Source of the DNA: Nepenthes gracilis
Taxonomy: Eukaryota; Streptophyta; Magnoliopsida; Caryophyllales; Nepenthaceae
Reading direction: 5' to 3'
NCBI GenBank assembly: GCA_033239525.1
Contig: BSYO01000033.1
Location: 6,563,501 to 6,627,500 of the forward strand
Length of the DNA: 64,000 bases
Shown: positions 50,053 through 63,600 of the stretch, piece by piece
Layout: every line of letters starts with the position of its first letter
Numbering within the stretch: position 1 is the first letter of the stretch
Notes under the pieces: generated by a model
Told to the model about the DNA's origin: nothing
The model's database searches: none
Seen by the model: the letters and a program-made list of their open reading frames with translations, nothing else
Translations under genes and position numbers: made by a program

Positions 50053-53000
50053 CTATTTGGCATATCAATTTACATTGTTGAGAAATACAACGCCCTACTG
50101 GAAAAGATTGCAAGGCACATCACTAGCAATTTGCCAGAATTAAGGGCTCAACAAAATTCTACTTGGTTCCACTGCTAGTTTTTTTATTAAATAGAGCTGA
50201 CAAGATAAAGGAGAAAATATTGCGTGGTAGTGATTTCTGTTACTTTATTGAAAACCAAAAATAAGATATGACCCCTTCTAAAGGGTTATATATCAAATAT
50301 ATTCTCAACTTATACAATCTTATCTTGAACATAATTTGCTAGCAAATTTACTCCCAACTTCTTTTGTTCCACTAGACATATCTACTCCATCCAAATTAAG
50401 AATAGTCAGGGAAAAAGCCAACTGCTCAAATTAATGTTTGCATTACAAAAACAATATACACAATCCTTCTATGAGGGAAAAGCAACCACCAAATACATTA
50501 TGATTTTTTTCCTTTTATCAATTTTCAGTTGGTTAGCTTGCATGGTAGGGCGCATTTAATTACAAATTTGAGCATAGTCCACAATTTCTACAACAGAACA
50601 TGCTTAGTTTGGATGGAAACGGACAAGTGAATAAAATTGACCTAACACAAAAAACGTTGGCAATGAATTTGCAAGAAACATAAGATTAAGGTAAGTTCCA
50701 AAATTAGCAAACCCTGAGAATATACCTGTCACATAACCCCTTTCCTAAATGCAGTTTGACCCTTTCGAGCAAGCCCAACCATCATTTTCTATTTTCCACT
50801 CTTTAGACATGCAAAACAACAACACTAGATTTAAGGAGGATTTTCTTAATCTTTCTCCCTGATGTTTTAAGAATGAAAAATCATATTTTTGTCATGCAGA
50901 GGATAAAACAATATAAATGGACATTTTATTTTAAAAACTGCAGCCTATTAGGGGTGTTTTTGTAATTTTCTTAATTTCAGGTAAATAAGAATTTTGCTCT
51001 GAGTCCAAACATCCTACGGTTGGATATTTTTGTTTAAACAGTCATTGGAAACAAAGAACAACACGTACAATCCAAGCTTGCTTCTCTTTTGAGTTGACAA
51101 TGCAATTCCATGCAACCAATGTGATGCTTTTGGAACTGGGAAATGTTAGAAGCCTTACGTGATTCTAGGGTTATTTTCTCTTTCTTTCTTTCTCGCATAA
51201 AAAGCCAAAAATCACAATATAGACCGATAACTGTCCTACATCAATCTCGTGACATGGTGGGAATAAAACTCTTCATCTGGGAAAAAAGAAATAAGCTAAA
51301 GCGCCTTACAAACGATGAAGGGCTGAGGGTTATTTGTCTTAATCTATTCTACAAAAATGGAGAAAATAACTACCTACCAACAAAGTTTTACAGTGTTTCA
51401 CATCCTTTGATTTCTCACATTAGCCTTTGAAACTAAGAACACATCTACAAGGCAAAAAAATGGACTCTGAACCAAAAACTAAATTGAAATACAACAACAA
51501 ACTGATTTATTTCAACTTTTCATCATACAATAGCAGATACAAACCCTAATTTCAACCAACCCTCCATAAATATTGGAGTCTGCAGCCTTTCATCACAAAA
51601 TTTGTCAAATAACAAAAAATTGCAAAACCACAAATAGTTATCCTTGCAATTGCATGATCAATGTTTGACAAATAAGAATGCATGCGCCAATTGTCTCCAC
51701 TATGAACCATTATACTTGGGTAACAGCATCATTACATAGGTTTCACATTGAATTTCTACACAGCACAACAAGATGATAATTGAAACTAAATGTCCAATGT
51801 ACGTACTTTATTCCACGTTAATCTGCTATCCTAGATATTGTTTGCACCAATTTCATGCAATCCCATGTGAGGATCACATGATTAAAAGGATTTCACAAAT
51901 AAAGAGTTCAAAAGAGAGAATAGCTTGTTAAGGTCATGCATGGCTTGGACAGAATTTTACAAAAAATTACAATTGGTAAATTATAACAAGTTCAAGGGGA
52001 GAATAAAAATAGGGGTGATTGCTTGGTGGTGAAGGAAACAGCTCAATTAGTTAAAGAGGAAGCCATTAAGGTTCATAATTTCATAGGAAAAAATTCAAAA
52101 CTGGGCACAAGCACCACTTACGTGGTAAGACAATGACAAAAACACTTAGCTGATTGGTCTATAAATCATACGAGCAGCAGAATTTGCAACTCTTGCCAAA
52201 TTCATCACCCAAACATTATATCAAAACCTCATCAGAAGCCCAACTTCACGACCTTTCAACTTGCTCAAAACTCATACCAAGGAGCATTTCATTGCCTAAA
52301 AGCATTCACCAAGCTTTTGTTGCGAGTCCCACACAGGGGAGCCTGAGGCAAAACCTCCAACTTATAAGTTTGGGAGGCTCTCCCCCCATAGGGCGTCCTT
52401 TAGAGGCAAACTCTCCCCTTGGACTTGTGCTTATATCAATGGTGCTCTCGTTAAGAGTGGCCCTGGCTCTCAGAAAGGACTACCTAGGGAGGAACTGACC
52501 TGCTGCCGGTGTGCCGAAATTGAGTGAAGCATCCCAAAGTGAGCCGCCGAGGTCGGAGGCCCTTGAAGGAGGGAAGAATGTTGTAAGCCCCACATCGGAG
52601 AACTTGAAATAGAATCTCCAACTTATAAGTTTGGGAGCTCTCCCCCAATAGAACGTCCTTTTAAGATGGGCTCTCCCCCAAACTTGTACTTGCATCAGCT
52701 TTGCAAGGTTGTCACCCCAACCAATTATCACAGGTGGGGAATGTGCAACATTTTTTCCCATTGAAAAAAAGTTCATATAGTATTTGACTTTAGAGGGCAT
52801 TCGTAATTTTTATGAAATAGAACCTCTCCTCCTAGGTCATCCAAGTCCCAATATGAGAGTTTTGAGCAAACTCACTCCCACGAGAATCAAGAATAAGAAA
52901 AGAACAGAATGAACAAGGTAAGAATCAACTTGGGAAGTGACCAAGTCACCCTTATCAATTCCAGTGCACCACCAATTGCAAGTTCCATTTTATTTCTCCA

Positions 53001-53608
53001 GGCGGCATTCAAGTCCGTGTGTTTTGATTTGTCTTTGTCTTTGTTTAGACCACGAGCTTAAACGAATCATCAGAACTGATCTCAATGGCAAAAATGATTT
53101 ACCATTCCGAAATAACTCGTTTCGGTATTTTCCAAATCACGCCTGGCAAAACTTACTAACGAAACAAAGGATTCAAATGCCAAGGAATCAACTCAGACTG
53201 TATGATAAAAAAAACCCAAAAACTAAGGACTGCTGCCGGCAGCTGGAAACAGAGCCACCACCAAAAAAAAGGCCATAATATTTGCAATCGAGATCGACAT
53301 TGAGAAGAGAGAATGGAGATAACCTCGAGGGCGTGTTTATACCGCTTGAGTTTCCGAAGCTCGCGTACGATTCGATTGAGCTCATACTTGCGGATGGTGT
53401 GACCTTCCTCTTTCCATTTCGCCATGGTTACTACTGCGCTGCGTTTCGAGTACGTCAAGGAGAACAGCCTTCGCCCCAGTGTGTCTCGACCTCCACAGCC
53501 AGAAGTTGGAGCGGCGGCGCCCTCGGCTACGACCTTCTCGGCCGACTCTGCTATCACAGAGAAGTGGCGAATATGGGCGATAGTTGCACGGATGCGGCGG
53601 GCTAGCAT
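48796..53608 (-). CDS. P-class pentatricopeptide repeat protein, two exons
   Basis: The exons are 53608..53324 (95 codons) and 50052..48796 (418 codons plus stop), joined in phase 0. The donor follows ...KHALE and the acceptor precedes VCEWMRIQEDIK. The product has 513 residues, close to the usual length of the At1g60770/At4g21705-type family. The first ~35 residues are Arg/Ala/Ser-rich with few acids, consistent with a mitochondrial presequence. Next come the conserved DTLGRRLFSL and KYELNRIVRELRKLKRY, then about nine degenerate 35-residue PPR helix pairs from roughly residue 145 to 485 (for example VTYNLWLTVC, AYSSLLSLHTN, TTWELLTWGYLK, EIYNMLLQTYAKAG). There is no E or DYW domain, so an RNA-binding rather than editing role is inferred. 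The 3,271 bp intron carries a TRIM element. The frame is intact. Mitochondrial targeting is a prediction only. Confidence 0.88.
52318..52697 (+). mobile_element. TRIM (miniature LTR retrotransposon), 380 bp
   Basis: Direct repeats 52318-52438 (121 bp) and 52579-52697 (119 bp), each starting TGTTG and ending ATCA, flank a 140-bp interior without coding capacity. A 5-bp target duplication GCTTT lies at 52313-52317 and 52698-52702. The interior begins ATGGTGCTCTCG, a degenerate primer site, and ends with the polypurine tract GAAGGAGGGAAGAA. Size and structure fit TRIM elements, which move with proteins of other retrotransposons. It lies inside the PPR gene intron. Confidence 0.85.
53324..53608 (-). 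CDS. PPR gene exon 1 (presequence and N-terminal domain)
   Basis: ATG at 53608 opens a 95-codon exon ending GAG|GTTATC. Reading past the donor gives an extra C-terminal tail that no family member shares, so the exon is ended here. Confidence 0.85.
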
Positions 53609-55500
53609 TTCGTCACTGCGGAAGCGGAAGAAGCAGCAGTATTTTGGGAAGTAAAAATGAAGACCGCTGCTCCCTCGTCGGACACTTACCCTTATTAAAT
53701 GCGACGCTAGCCCTCCCTATCTTCGCAGGCAATTCAATCTGCCCCAATTAGGAGTTAGGAACGACGGGCTCGCCGCAGAGTGGGTAGAAATTGTAATACG
53801 GATATTTTAATTATTAATATTTAAAAAAAAAAAGTTAAAAATCATTACATATTATTTTTAATAAAATAAAATAAACACAGTGAAGGAATTTTTCCTAACT
53901 CCTCAAGACAGGCCACAAATTCCATGGTGGGCAACATTGCAAGGGCACTTAATGTTTTGCCCTAAAATATCATGATATCGCTAAAAGTTAAATTAACTAT
54001 CAATTCACACATCACTCTCAACGACTCGCCTTTTAACATTTGACTAAGAAATATTGCAGCATTAGCTTTAATCTTGCACATGTCTAGATCACTTGGACTC
54101 ACGCATGAATAGAAGCATGCTCAAGTAAGACAAGACATAGGATGCCTACTCAAGGAGGGACGTGCAGATGCACGAGTGCACAACTCAAGACATAGAATGT
54201 TGCATAGATCATACGGGAAAATACGTACAGCATAGGATATTTGTACAACTTAATATTAAAATGTTAGTATAGCTTGTCATTAGAAATTCGATCCGTGAAT
54301 ATTAACTAGCACGACATTTAAGTGTCGGCATAGCTCAGAATGTAGATATTATCATAGCTTGGCATTTGACTACCAACGTAGTTTAGCACCAAAAAGACAG
54401 CATAACTTAACACAAAAACTTGGCACTATAGTGTCATCCAACTCAACATGCATGTTGGCCACACAAGCACTCGCACGTGAGGGGAACTAGATCCCCTCGA
54501 ATGTACGGAGGCAAGCAGGTGCAGGTAAGAAAGTAGTAGGCATGCAAGCCGAGTATCCAGCGTAGCTGCTAGAATTACTCGAGGCCATGTTGAAGGCGTC
54601 AAAGGAGTTCCACCAAAGTGAGCCTTATAGTAGTCGATTGATTAGGGCAAAGACTAACAGTTGCAATAGTCAGAGAGTTTACCGGTTGTTATTGTGCGGG
54701 CAATTATTTACCTCGTAGGCCAGCCCCTGTGACACTAACCACCTTGAATATCAACCCTATCAACGAATACTAAAATGATGCTTCTCATATTGAAACCAAT
54801 CAACATTTCTCTGCCTAAAATTTTAATTACTACCTCTTAAACTTCCAGGGTAAAAATGTTCCTTTTCAACACCTCAAATTCACAAACTTCTAATACTTCC
54901 AATAACTAAATAGAACTCTTAAATTATCAAACTTAAAGCCACCGTTCAAATTACGATGCATTTCTCAGTGCTATTGTTACAGCAAAAAGAAGTACCACTC
55001 AAGACGAAGCCCTTTCCAGAGAGCCAGCAGCAGAGAGCTGCTCACTTTTGGCCTCGTGCAAATTTGGCTGCTCCATCTTCAGCTCAATATCAATGGTTTT
55101 AGTTCAAATTATCAGTTAGATGATGTTTTTGAACACCCCAAAGACTAAAATTAATCAAATATTTCCGGTCTTTATCATCAGAGTGCCTGTTTGCCACAGG
55201 TTTTACATGGGGTCAGCAATTCATTCATCAAGTAGTAAAATACAACACAGGAAGAAAAATTAAGGAATAGAAATACATTGAAGGCTACAACTGCAAGAAC
55301 CAACCGAAGTGAAATACACAATCTGGCAATTTGACGACGAGTCCGTTGCACATTGAGGCCGTGATGTCAAGGAAATGCTGCTCTGCTAGCCGCTCAAAAA
55401 AATGGTAAGAGGCTTATACTATTTCATGTACATTCTGTCTTGAGTGAAAATCGTCAGTCAGAAATCTCAGTTAGAGGTGAACCACCTATGCCTGCAGCAA
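53609..55500. other. Intergenic region between PPR gene and ARIA-like gene
   Basis: The PPR promoter lies at the left end (GC-richer to about 53800). 54000-54760 is a repetitive-looking stretch with recurring CAGCATAGCTTA/GGCATAGCTCAG-type phrases. The ARIA-like 3' UTR is expected just left of 55501. No ORF or RNA gene was recognised. Confidence 0.4.
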
Positions 55501-57642
55501 TCAAACTGGACCTGGTTTGAAGAGAACTTTCTGAAAGTAGCTCCGGATCTCAGGTATAATTTGCCTGATCAGTTGGAGATACCTGCAGATTTAATTACAT
55601 AGGCAACCTTGTCAATTACATACAAGGTGCTTAATTGTAGGCGACTAATAATTGTAGCAGGCTAGAAACATCAGTTAGGAACTATATGACCAGAAATATG
55701 AACGATGAATAATCATAATTACCCATAATCCACTATTCACATACACAAACCACCCCCTCCCCCAGGAATGCCTAGGGTAGCGGCACATAATGTGAAGCAA
55801 TGAAATGAAATCTAGCCTAACCACGAGAGGCAGGGGAACAAATATGTCATTTTCTTATAACAATTCAATCATATACTACAATTACTCTTGCAGCTTAGTT
55901 GCTTCTAGTCCCACTAAGAGTTCATATCCGAAAAACCAGTACATGAAAATGTTTTTGAGAAAGTATACACGTTTTGCAAAACTGCCCCTCTTCAGCCTCT
56001 GCAAAGAGGTGATCAGTACACAGTTTATTTCAACTACCCGCCTCCTCAACTATTGCTGGGAAAGCATTTTCCTTAAATTTCAATGGGTGCTAAGAGAAAG
56101 TGAAATGGATTTTAACTCTTTCTCTAGGAAGATGACAAAAACTTTCAGCGAATACAAAATGGGGGAAAAAACCTACTTCCCCAAAAATAGATAAACAAAA
56201 AAGGGTATAATGTGTACTTATTACATAACAGGGATTTCATAGAATTATCTAAAATTCATGTCAGTCATGATAGGACATGCATCTGCAAAATCAGGTCAAT
56301 ATTCTGAGGTGCCAGCTTATTTACATTTTATAGTTTAGGGTTTATAAATACAAAATATACAAACGTGACCTGGACCAAATTGCATCCTACTCCAATAATT
56401 CTAATCGAGTAAGAATTTAAAATTATATCTAGTGTGTTGAAACTTCAGCAAGGCAAGCTTCTGATGCTAGCAACTACTAAATGTTATAGTTCTAACAACT
56501 AACTTAACCTTCTTCAAACAGGAAGAAACATCCAATTGCTCAGACAGACTGAAATTGGAAGCAAGAAACCATTCTTGTTTTTAATCATGGAACATATAAT
56601 GCAATAATTAACGACTTAAATACAGTGGCCACACAAGTAATGACGTTATTTCTCCTTTTTAGGACTATTCTCAGCAATTACCAGTTATTATGTCTAGCAC
56701 TCCTCCATGTCGTAAACAAGCAGAGACCATTAAAATTTCTGTTCCACAAGTAACCATTATTATCAACAAAGTCCAACTTTACCAGAAGCCAGTTGATCAA
56801 ATTACACCAACCAAGGATAATCTGCTTAAGAGGAAGGTGCTGGAGGAAACCCTGCAAATTCTGTGGAAATGAGATGCCCAGACTTCGATGCATGTGATGT
56901 GCTGGTGCCGCTTTACTTAAAAGGTTTAGTTTATCTCAAGTTTAGGGTTAAGGTTTGATGAACAGTAGTAAAAGGGTTTCAGAGACTTTCTTCCTGTTAT
57001 AGCAATTGTTGCTTGCAATTGTGAACTGGAAATTTTGTTATTCATAGCAGATCGGGTAAACAAGAAATCAGAAGATTTGGGAGGGCCACAATATTCACCC
57101 ACTGTTGGTTGAACAACTAGTTTTACCTTAGACTTGATGAATACAGAGATGCCCACAACGTGGAAAACCCTTTTGTAACAAGATCCTCAATGATCAAGGA
57201 AGATAGAAAAAACCTGAAGGGCAGTAGTACAAGGTAAACTAGATGTGGCATGTTTTGAAGATAAAAGAAGAGTCTTGGTACAACTGCAAAGTTACTTCCC
57301 TGCAACATGAAAAAACCCTAGGAATGCGCTCAAGCCTCTCAACATTACAAGGAACTGCAGACACAGTACAAAAGGTGAAAGGATTAGTAGGTCACTGGAA
57401 GTGGCAAGAGACTCGTACCTGCAAAAGGTCATTTTCGAGACAGATTGATGGTAATACAATGCCATGAGGGAATTTGGTTTCTCTTGCTTTCAGACGAATC
57501 AACCAAGGTGCTCACAAGCTTGCTAGGAACTCAGTTTCGAGATTCATTTACAGTTTGGATGGAGAATTTTACTATGTATGCTGCTCAAGTTCCCAAATAT
57601 TCTTCTTATTAACACAATAGTTACTCACGTTGGATCTCAAGA

Positions 57643-57677
<35 letters not shown>

Positions 57678-60600
57678 AAGAGAGAGGGATTATAAAGCTA
57701 GGATATAGTAAAATCTTACTATAGAGAATAAGCAAAATCCAGCACTTAGTAAAGGACCAAACAGTTGAGATTTTATACTCTACTTAAGACGATGTGGAAC
57801 GGTGCCCCAGGGTAGCAAGGGTAGGAAAGAAGCAAAAATGCAAGGATGAGAGGGGTATCTTACCATGGCTTTGAATTCAACTGATCAAACTGCTCCAAGA
57901 TAAACAGGATGCAGGCATGCCTTAGGGATGTTGCATTGTATGCCTCTGACAACTCATACATGAGAGTAACATTGTCCACAGAGATGTCCTAATCGGAAGG
58001 ACAAAACAGAGGTCAGTATAGAAACTTGAGATCAGCAGATAAAGATGAACTTCTCTGCTCACCTGGGAAATCACACACTCACAGAGTCGTTTTAGACCCT
58101 CTAACAGATACTGATCAGCAGCTCTCAGCAAATCTTGAGCAATATCCAAAGTGATATTCACTGCTCCTGTGTATATGAATCTGCAAGTCCATAAAGGTGA
58201 ATCAGCGACATTCCAACTGTCAAAAATGCACATGCTTTACCGTTCAAGAAAATTGGTTGATAGATAGACTTACCTCATCATCAGTTCAAAAACTTCCCAT
58301 CGAATATTGGGAATTTCTATATCAATGGCATCCTTCTCCTGTAAAATATATTAGATGGCAATCAATCAACAAAGCAAGCATAGCTAATCATAGAAGAATA
58401 CAACATGCATACATTAAGACACTCCATCGACTTTCTACCAGCATGTACTTGGTTATTTTCCACATTGTCAAGGAACCACTAAGCCCAACAACTGAAGTTG
58501 TGTGTAGGCCCAAGAATAGTTTAACTTTGCATCCTAACACACCCATCAAATGAGTGTTGATTTAGAACATGCCCACTCCATACATTGTCTTAAAAATAAT
58601 CTTACAGGTGGAGGCTTCCATCATTGAACTCATCTGAGTCAAAAGTGTTGCAATAGCATGTCAATCCAACATGTTAGGTAAAAGTTCACGAATAGGTCTT
58701 GACTTTATAACCAAAGACACGTGAGCGTAAGACTATTATCTTTTACTCAAGTGTGGTCTTTATTTAGTAGCAGTACAAGTTCATTTTAAATTCTTAGGAC
58801 CCAGAAGATCTGTAAAACCGAACCAATAAATAAATGCCAAAGACAAACATTCAGTATTGTTAAAGGTGCGACTCATGTGCAGCTAGGCACGACTAGCCTC
58901 CAAGCTCAAGCCTTGACACCTTAGCATAAATGGATGAGGCTCTTTCCAATAGGTGCACGACTAGGGTCTACGGCACATGCCTTTTTATGAGGCCCAAGGC
59001 GCATACCTTAAGTACCTTATAATTTTTTGTTCAAAAAAAATAATTGTTTCTTTTTAAATACCAATAAGAATTTGCAAAATTAAGATTGGTGAAAATAACA
59101 AGTGGCCGATTAAAACAATGGATGAAAATCATTATGAGAACAATAAATTTACATTTGAAAATATTTTTTTCATAAAGAGTTTTATATTTAAAATTATTAG
59201 AGTAAATAAAACTATACATCATATTAAATTCAAAAAAATTTGAACTTTAAAACCTCAAGTGCCTCTAGGAATACTCTATTGGAACTTGTAAATGATAAAA
59301 ATTCTAACTTTAAAAATATGTTAAAATAAAAAAATAACTCAATCTTATGAGTTAAGGAATATCTATAACTTTTTATTTAATGAAGAGACTAATGAATTTA
59401 TATTTGAAAATAATTTTTTGATAAAGAGCTTGAAAGTTAAAATTATTAGAGTAAATAAGAGTACACATCACACTAAATTTAAAAATAATGTAAACGTTGA
59501 ATATTAAGTGCCTCCAGTGCTATTCTATTAGGATTGTAAATAATGAAAATTCTAATTTTTAGAGACATAAAAAGATGAAGTAATTAGAACATATAAGCTA
59601 AAGAATGATAATATATGAACTTTTATTTGATAATAATGATAAATATTAATCTATACTGTGAGAATTATATTTTATTTTTGCCAACAAATTTTCTTCTTCT
59701 TGTACATTTGTGAAAAATAATCTTATTAATCATTGTTAGTTGAATTATAACTTTATTATTATTGTCCTAACTTCTTTTTTTTTTGTGTGTGTTTCTATAC
59801 TATTGTTAACATTAATAATTAAAATTCATTATGAAAGCATCATATACATACATACATATATATATATATATAGACACACACACACATATGAGACCGCACT
59901 TCCATCAGGCCAGCACCTCATGCTTAGGCCCTAGAGATTCTTTGCACCTTAATGCACCTTGAACAACAAATGCAGACACCCCAACTTTAGTCACAAACCA
60001 TAAAGAATTTCATTAAATTAATTGTGCTTACCTTGTAGCCACCATCAAACATTGCACGAAATGTATCAGACGAGGCAAGCAAGCAGATTCGGTGGGCATA
60101 GAACCTCCGACCTGGATATTAAAAACACAAAGAAAACAACATTGATTTAAAGGAATTAGAAAGAAGGCAACATGACATCGCCGGCTATCAGTGACATAAA
60201 TATAAAAACAATCTCAGCTTAAGGAGAAAAGATTGATCACAACCTTCAACTAGAAAGCTAACATCAGCTAGTGTACAACTGTTTACATATTGCTCACCGA
60301 GATACACCTGCTGAGAGAACAGTATGATTAGTAGGCATATCAAAGCTCCTTAAATAAACAAAGGGCATCATCTTTATTAAATCCACAAATATCTAATACA
60401 AGTTTAACAATAGATTTATTACTTCACAAGAAGTTCATTATTGCAACAATTTATTGAATCCACACAGAAAGCAAGCAATGTCTGTTCACGCATAATCTCA
60501 TGTGGCCAAAAACATGACATGAAAGACTAGATAGATAATAGAGCACCTAAAGTTTTACAAGATAAATATTGAAACAAAACTAAAAAATAATAGCAATAAA

Positions 60601-63600
60601 CAATGGCAAAAACTAGAAACATTTTATATCACATGAAAATCATTTCTGAAGTAACAAAAATGTTATTTTGTGTGAGATGAGAATAGGAAATTCAGTCCTT
60701 GATGAAATATAGTGGATCTTATAAGGTTGATCCAAAAGTTTATTATTTAACTAGATAATAGGGCTTTGTTCCACGTCCCAAATATCCTCGAATGCCCATT
60801 ACCACAATAACAATACCAAGAGAAAACATACCTGTGGTGTCGGAGAAGTAGGAGCTGTATCAATTGACGAGAGTGATGTATCTTTGACAGCTAACTTGTA
60901 CAGGGCAATCGAACCATCTTGCTGCTGCTTTAGACTTGAAGATTCAAGAAGTTCCAGGAGCAACTCTAACCCTACATGAAAAATTGTAATTGCAAGCATA
61001 AGAAATTAAAAAATATGACATCTAATAGGAAGCAACTGAAATAAATACATATTCCGCATATAAAACAGGCTTACATCTACTGATATCGTAAAGAAGCATA
61101 CCATTACTATCAACAAAAATTCTTCTTTGATGTTCAGAGGGACAGAGGTAAGCAAGAGCTAAAGCAACTCGTCTTTGAATAGATTTCTCTCCTACCCGCA
61201 TCAGATACAACAAATGATTCAAGACTGTTAAGCAAGCAGAAAAAAAAATAGGGGGTTTCAATCGCACACCTTGATTATGCAAAAGAAAGAACAGAGTCAA
61301 ATAGAGACACAATATCACAACTAAACTGACTATGTGCAAATCAAATAGAGAAGTATCAATTTTGCAAGTAATATCATTATCGATCAAACAAAATCCATGA
61401 ACACTATAAGCAGGACTTACTCGTCCATTGATCTTTTCCTCTAATCTCTTTAATGTCTTCGTCACACATTCTTTTGTTGGCTGCAAGAATAGGTAGCGCA
61501 GAATCCAACAAAGGAACAGCAGCAACATAATTAATTCAACTAATCACTTTATCCCAAAATACTAACATCAGACACACAACTTATAAACATGGTTACAACA
61601 CTTGAACAGTCTAAACAAGTGTGTAGCGTCTTAAAAGAGCATAGTCCTACATGTCACAAGTCAGAATTCCAACAAGACTGCAAGCAACATAGCAATCTGG
61701 CCAGTCAACTAAAATAAACCAAACTCCCCACTGTCAACCAAATAGAACAAGGCCATACCTGACAAATGAAATCCCCCTCTTGAAGCTTCTGAACACCTCC
61801 ATCAATGATAAGATCAGCAACATTATCCTATCATGGACAATTTGAAAACATCCTTCAAACTTCCTGCTCTTGAGTGGTAATCGGGAATATATGAAAAAAC
61901 CGAAACAAAGAACAGTCACAGACAATAATTCATCAATATTAAACAACATACCTCATTGTCTGCAAGACAGTACAAAGTAAACGCTGCATTGTGCTGCAGA
62001 GATCCATTCCTTGAATCAAGAAGTTTCAACAGTGGCATAATACCACCACTTTGGACAATGCCAGCTTGGTTATGTGTGTCCTGTAAATGAGAGAGGTTCT
62101 TATGCAACCCAAATACTTAAAAGACTTATCCAACCTGAACAATTATGTGATTCATTTAAAGTTGATGATTTCATTAAAAAATTTTGAGGTGCAGCAAAAG
62201 ATACTTACAAAGGAAGTAATATGGGTTTAAAAAATACCAACTTTTAAATGATGAATGAATCAAACTGTGGTATATTCTAAAACATGGAAAATACAGAATG
62301 GATGTAAATAGCCATATTAGTTTAAGTACAATGGCCTTTGACCAAAGCTTAAAGAAAAGGACAATTGCATATATGCCAGGTACGCATTTATGATGCATTC
62401 TGAAAAGAAGGCCGCATGCATATGCCAACAACCAAATCGTAGTTCACAAGCACAAGAAAATCTAGTGAAACTCACTTGCGCCAATCTCCCTAGTGCAAAA
62501 GCTGACATCTCCCTGAGCTGTGCATCCGGAGATTGAAGCATCTTAATCAAAGGTGGAACGGCACCTCTCTGAACAATGTGAGCCTGCAAAAAACTCATTC
62601 CGTGAAATAATTGAAAATTCCTGTTTAAAAATAGACACAAGATGCAATCCTAAGGACAAATTATATAGTGCAGGAAATGTTGTAACAAAACCTTGCAATC
62701 TGAATCAGCAGCAGCAAACTGTCCAAGCAACAAAGCTGCCTCTCTTTGGCTTTCAAAACAGCAAGAACTGCAATCAGGAAGAAACTTGAGAGGATAAGGG
62801 AGAAAAAAAAGGCTACATGCTTGTACATAATTCACAGCATTGTGGAAAACAACAATAAGAAACTGCCTTGTCTTCACACCCTCCAGCTACCGCTCCCCCA
62901 ACCCCAGAAACTAAAACAAAAAAAAAAAAAACAAAAACAAAAATCCACCCCTTAGGAAAGGACTAGCAACTGCTAAAACCTAAAACAGTTTTAGCGTAAA
63001 CTACAGAAATACCAACTTATTCTTGAAGCAGAGGAAAAAGATAACTAAATACCTTAGCAAGCCAATGACAGGTTGCAGAGCACCAGCATGAAGAACCTCT
63101 CTTTTAATGTGATGAGATGAATGCACCAGATTCCCAATAACCCCAACCTACAAACTTTAACATGTCATATAACAAACAAGCAATGCAACCTATTTAAGGC
63201 ACCTGAGTCACACTGTTAGTCTAACTAAAGAGGTGAAAGCTAACCGCTTCATAATGTATGGCAGGATCCTCAGATAAGAGCATGAGAATCAATGTAGGTA
63301 GAGCGTGGCATTCTACAATCTGCAAACTTATAAATTGTCATTTAACAGCAGTTCACTTCCAAGAGGGCGCTTTCAAGAGTGGAAGGAAGCCATTGAACCT
63401 GATTTTTATTTTCATCATTCTTGAATGCAAGAGTTCGCAGTGCCCCAGCAGCTGCTCGCTGAACTTTAGAATCAGCAGACTCCAGCAGTTGAACAAGAGG
63501 TGGGATGCCACCTTCAGCCCTGAATCCAGGAAGGAGTCACAAAGCATGTAATATGGATGAAAATATTCATATAGGCATCAATCACAATTATATTGGCATC

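Noticed and set aside
53156..53323. C-terminal extension of PPR exon 1
   Set aside because: Residues after KHALE are unlike the family, while joining to 50052 restores the expected VCEWMRIQ sequence in phase 0.
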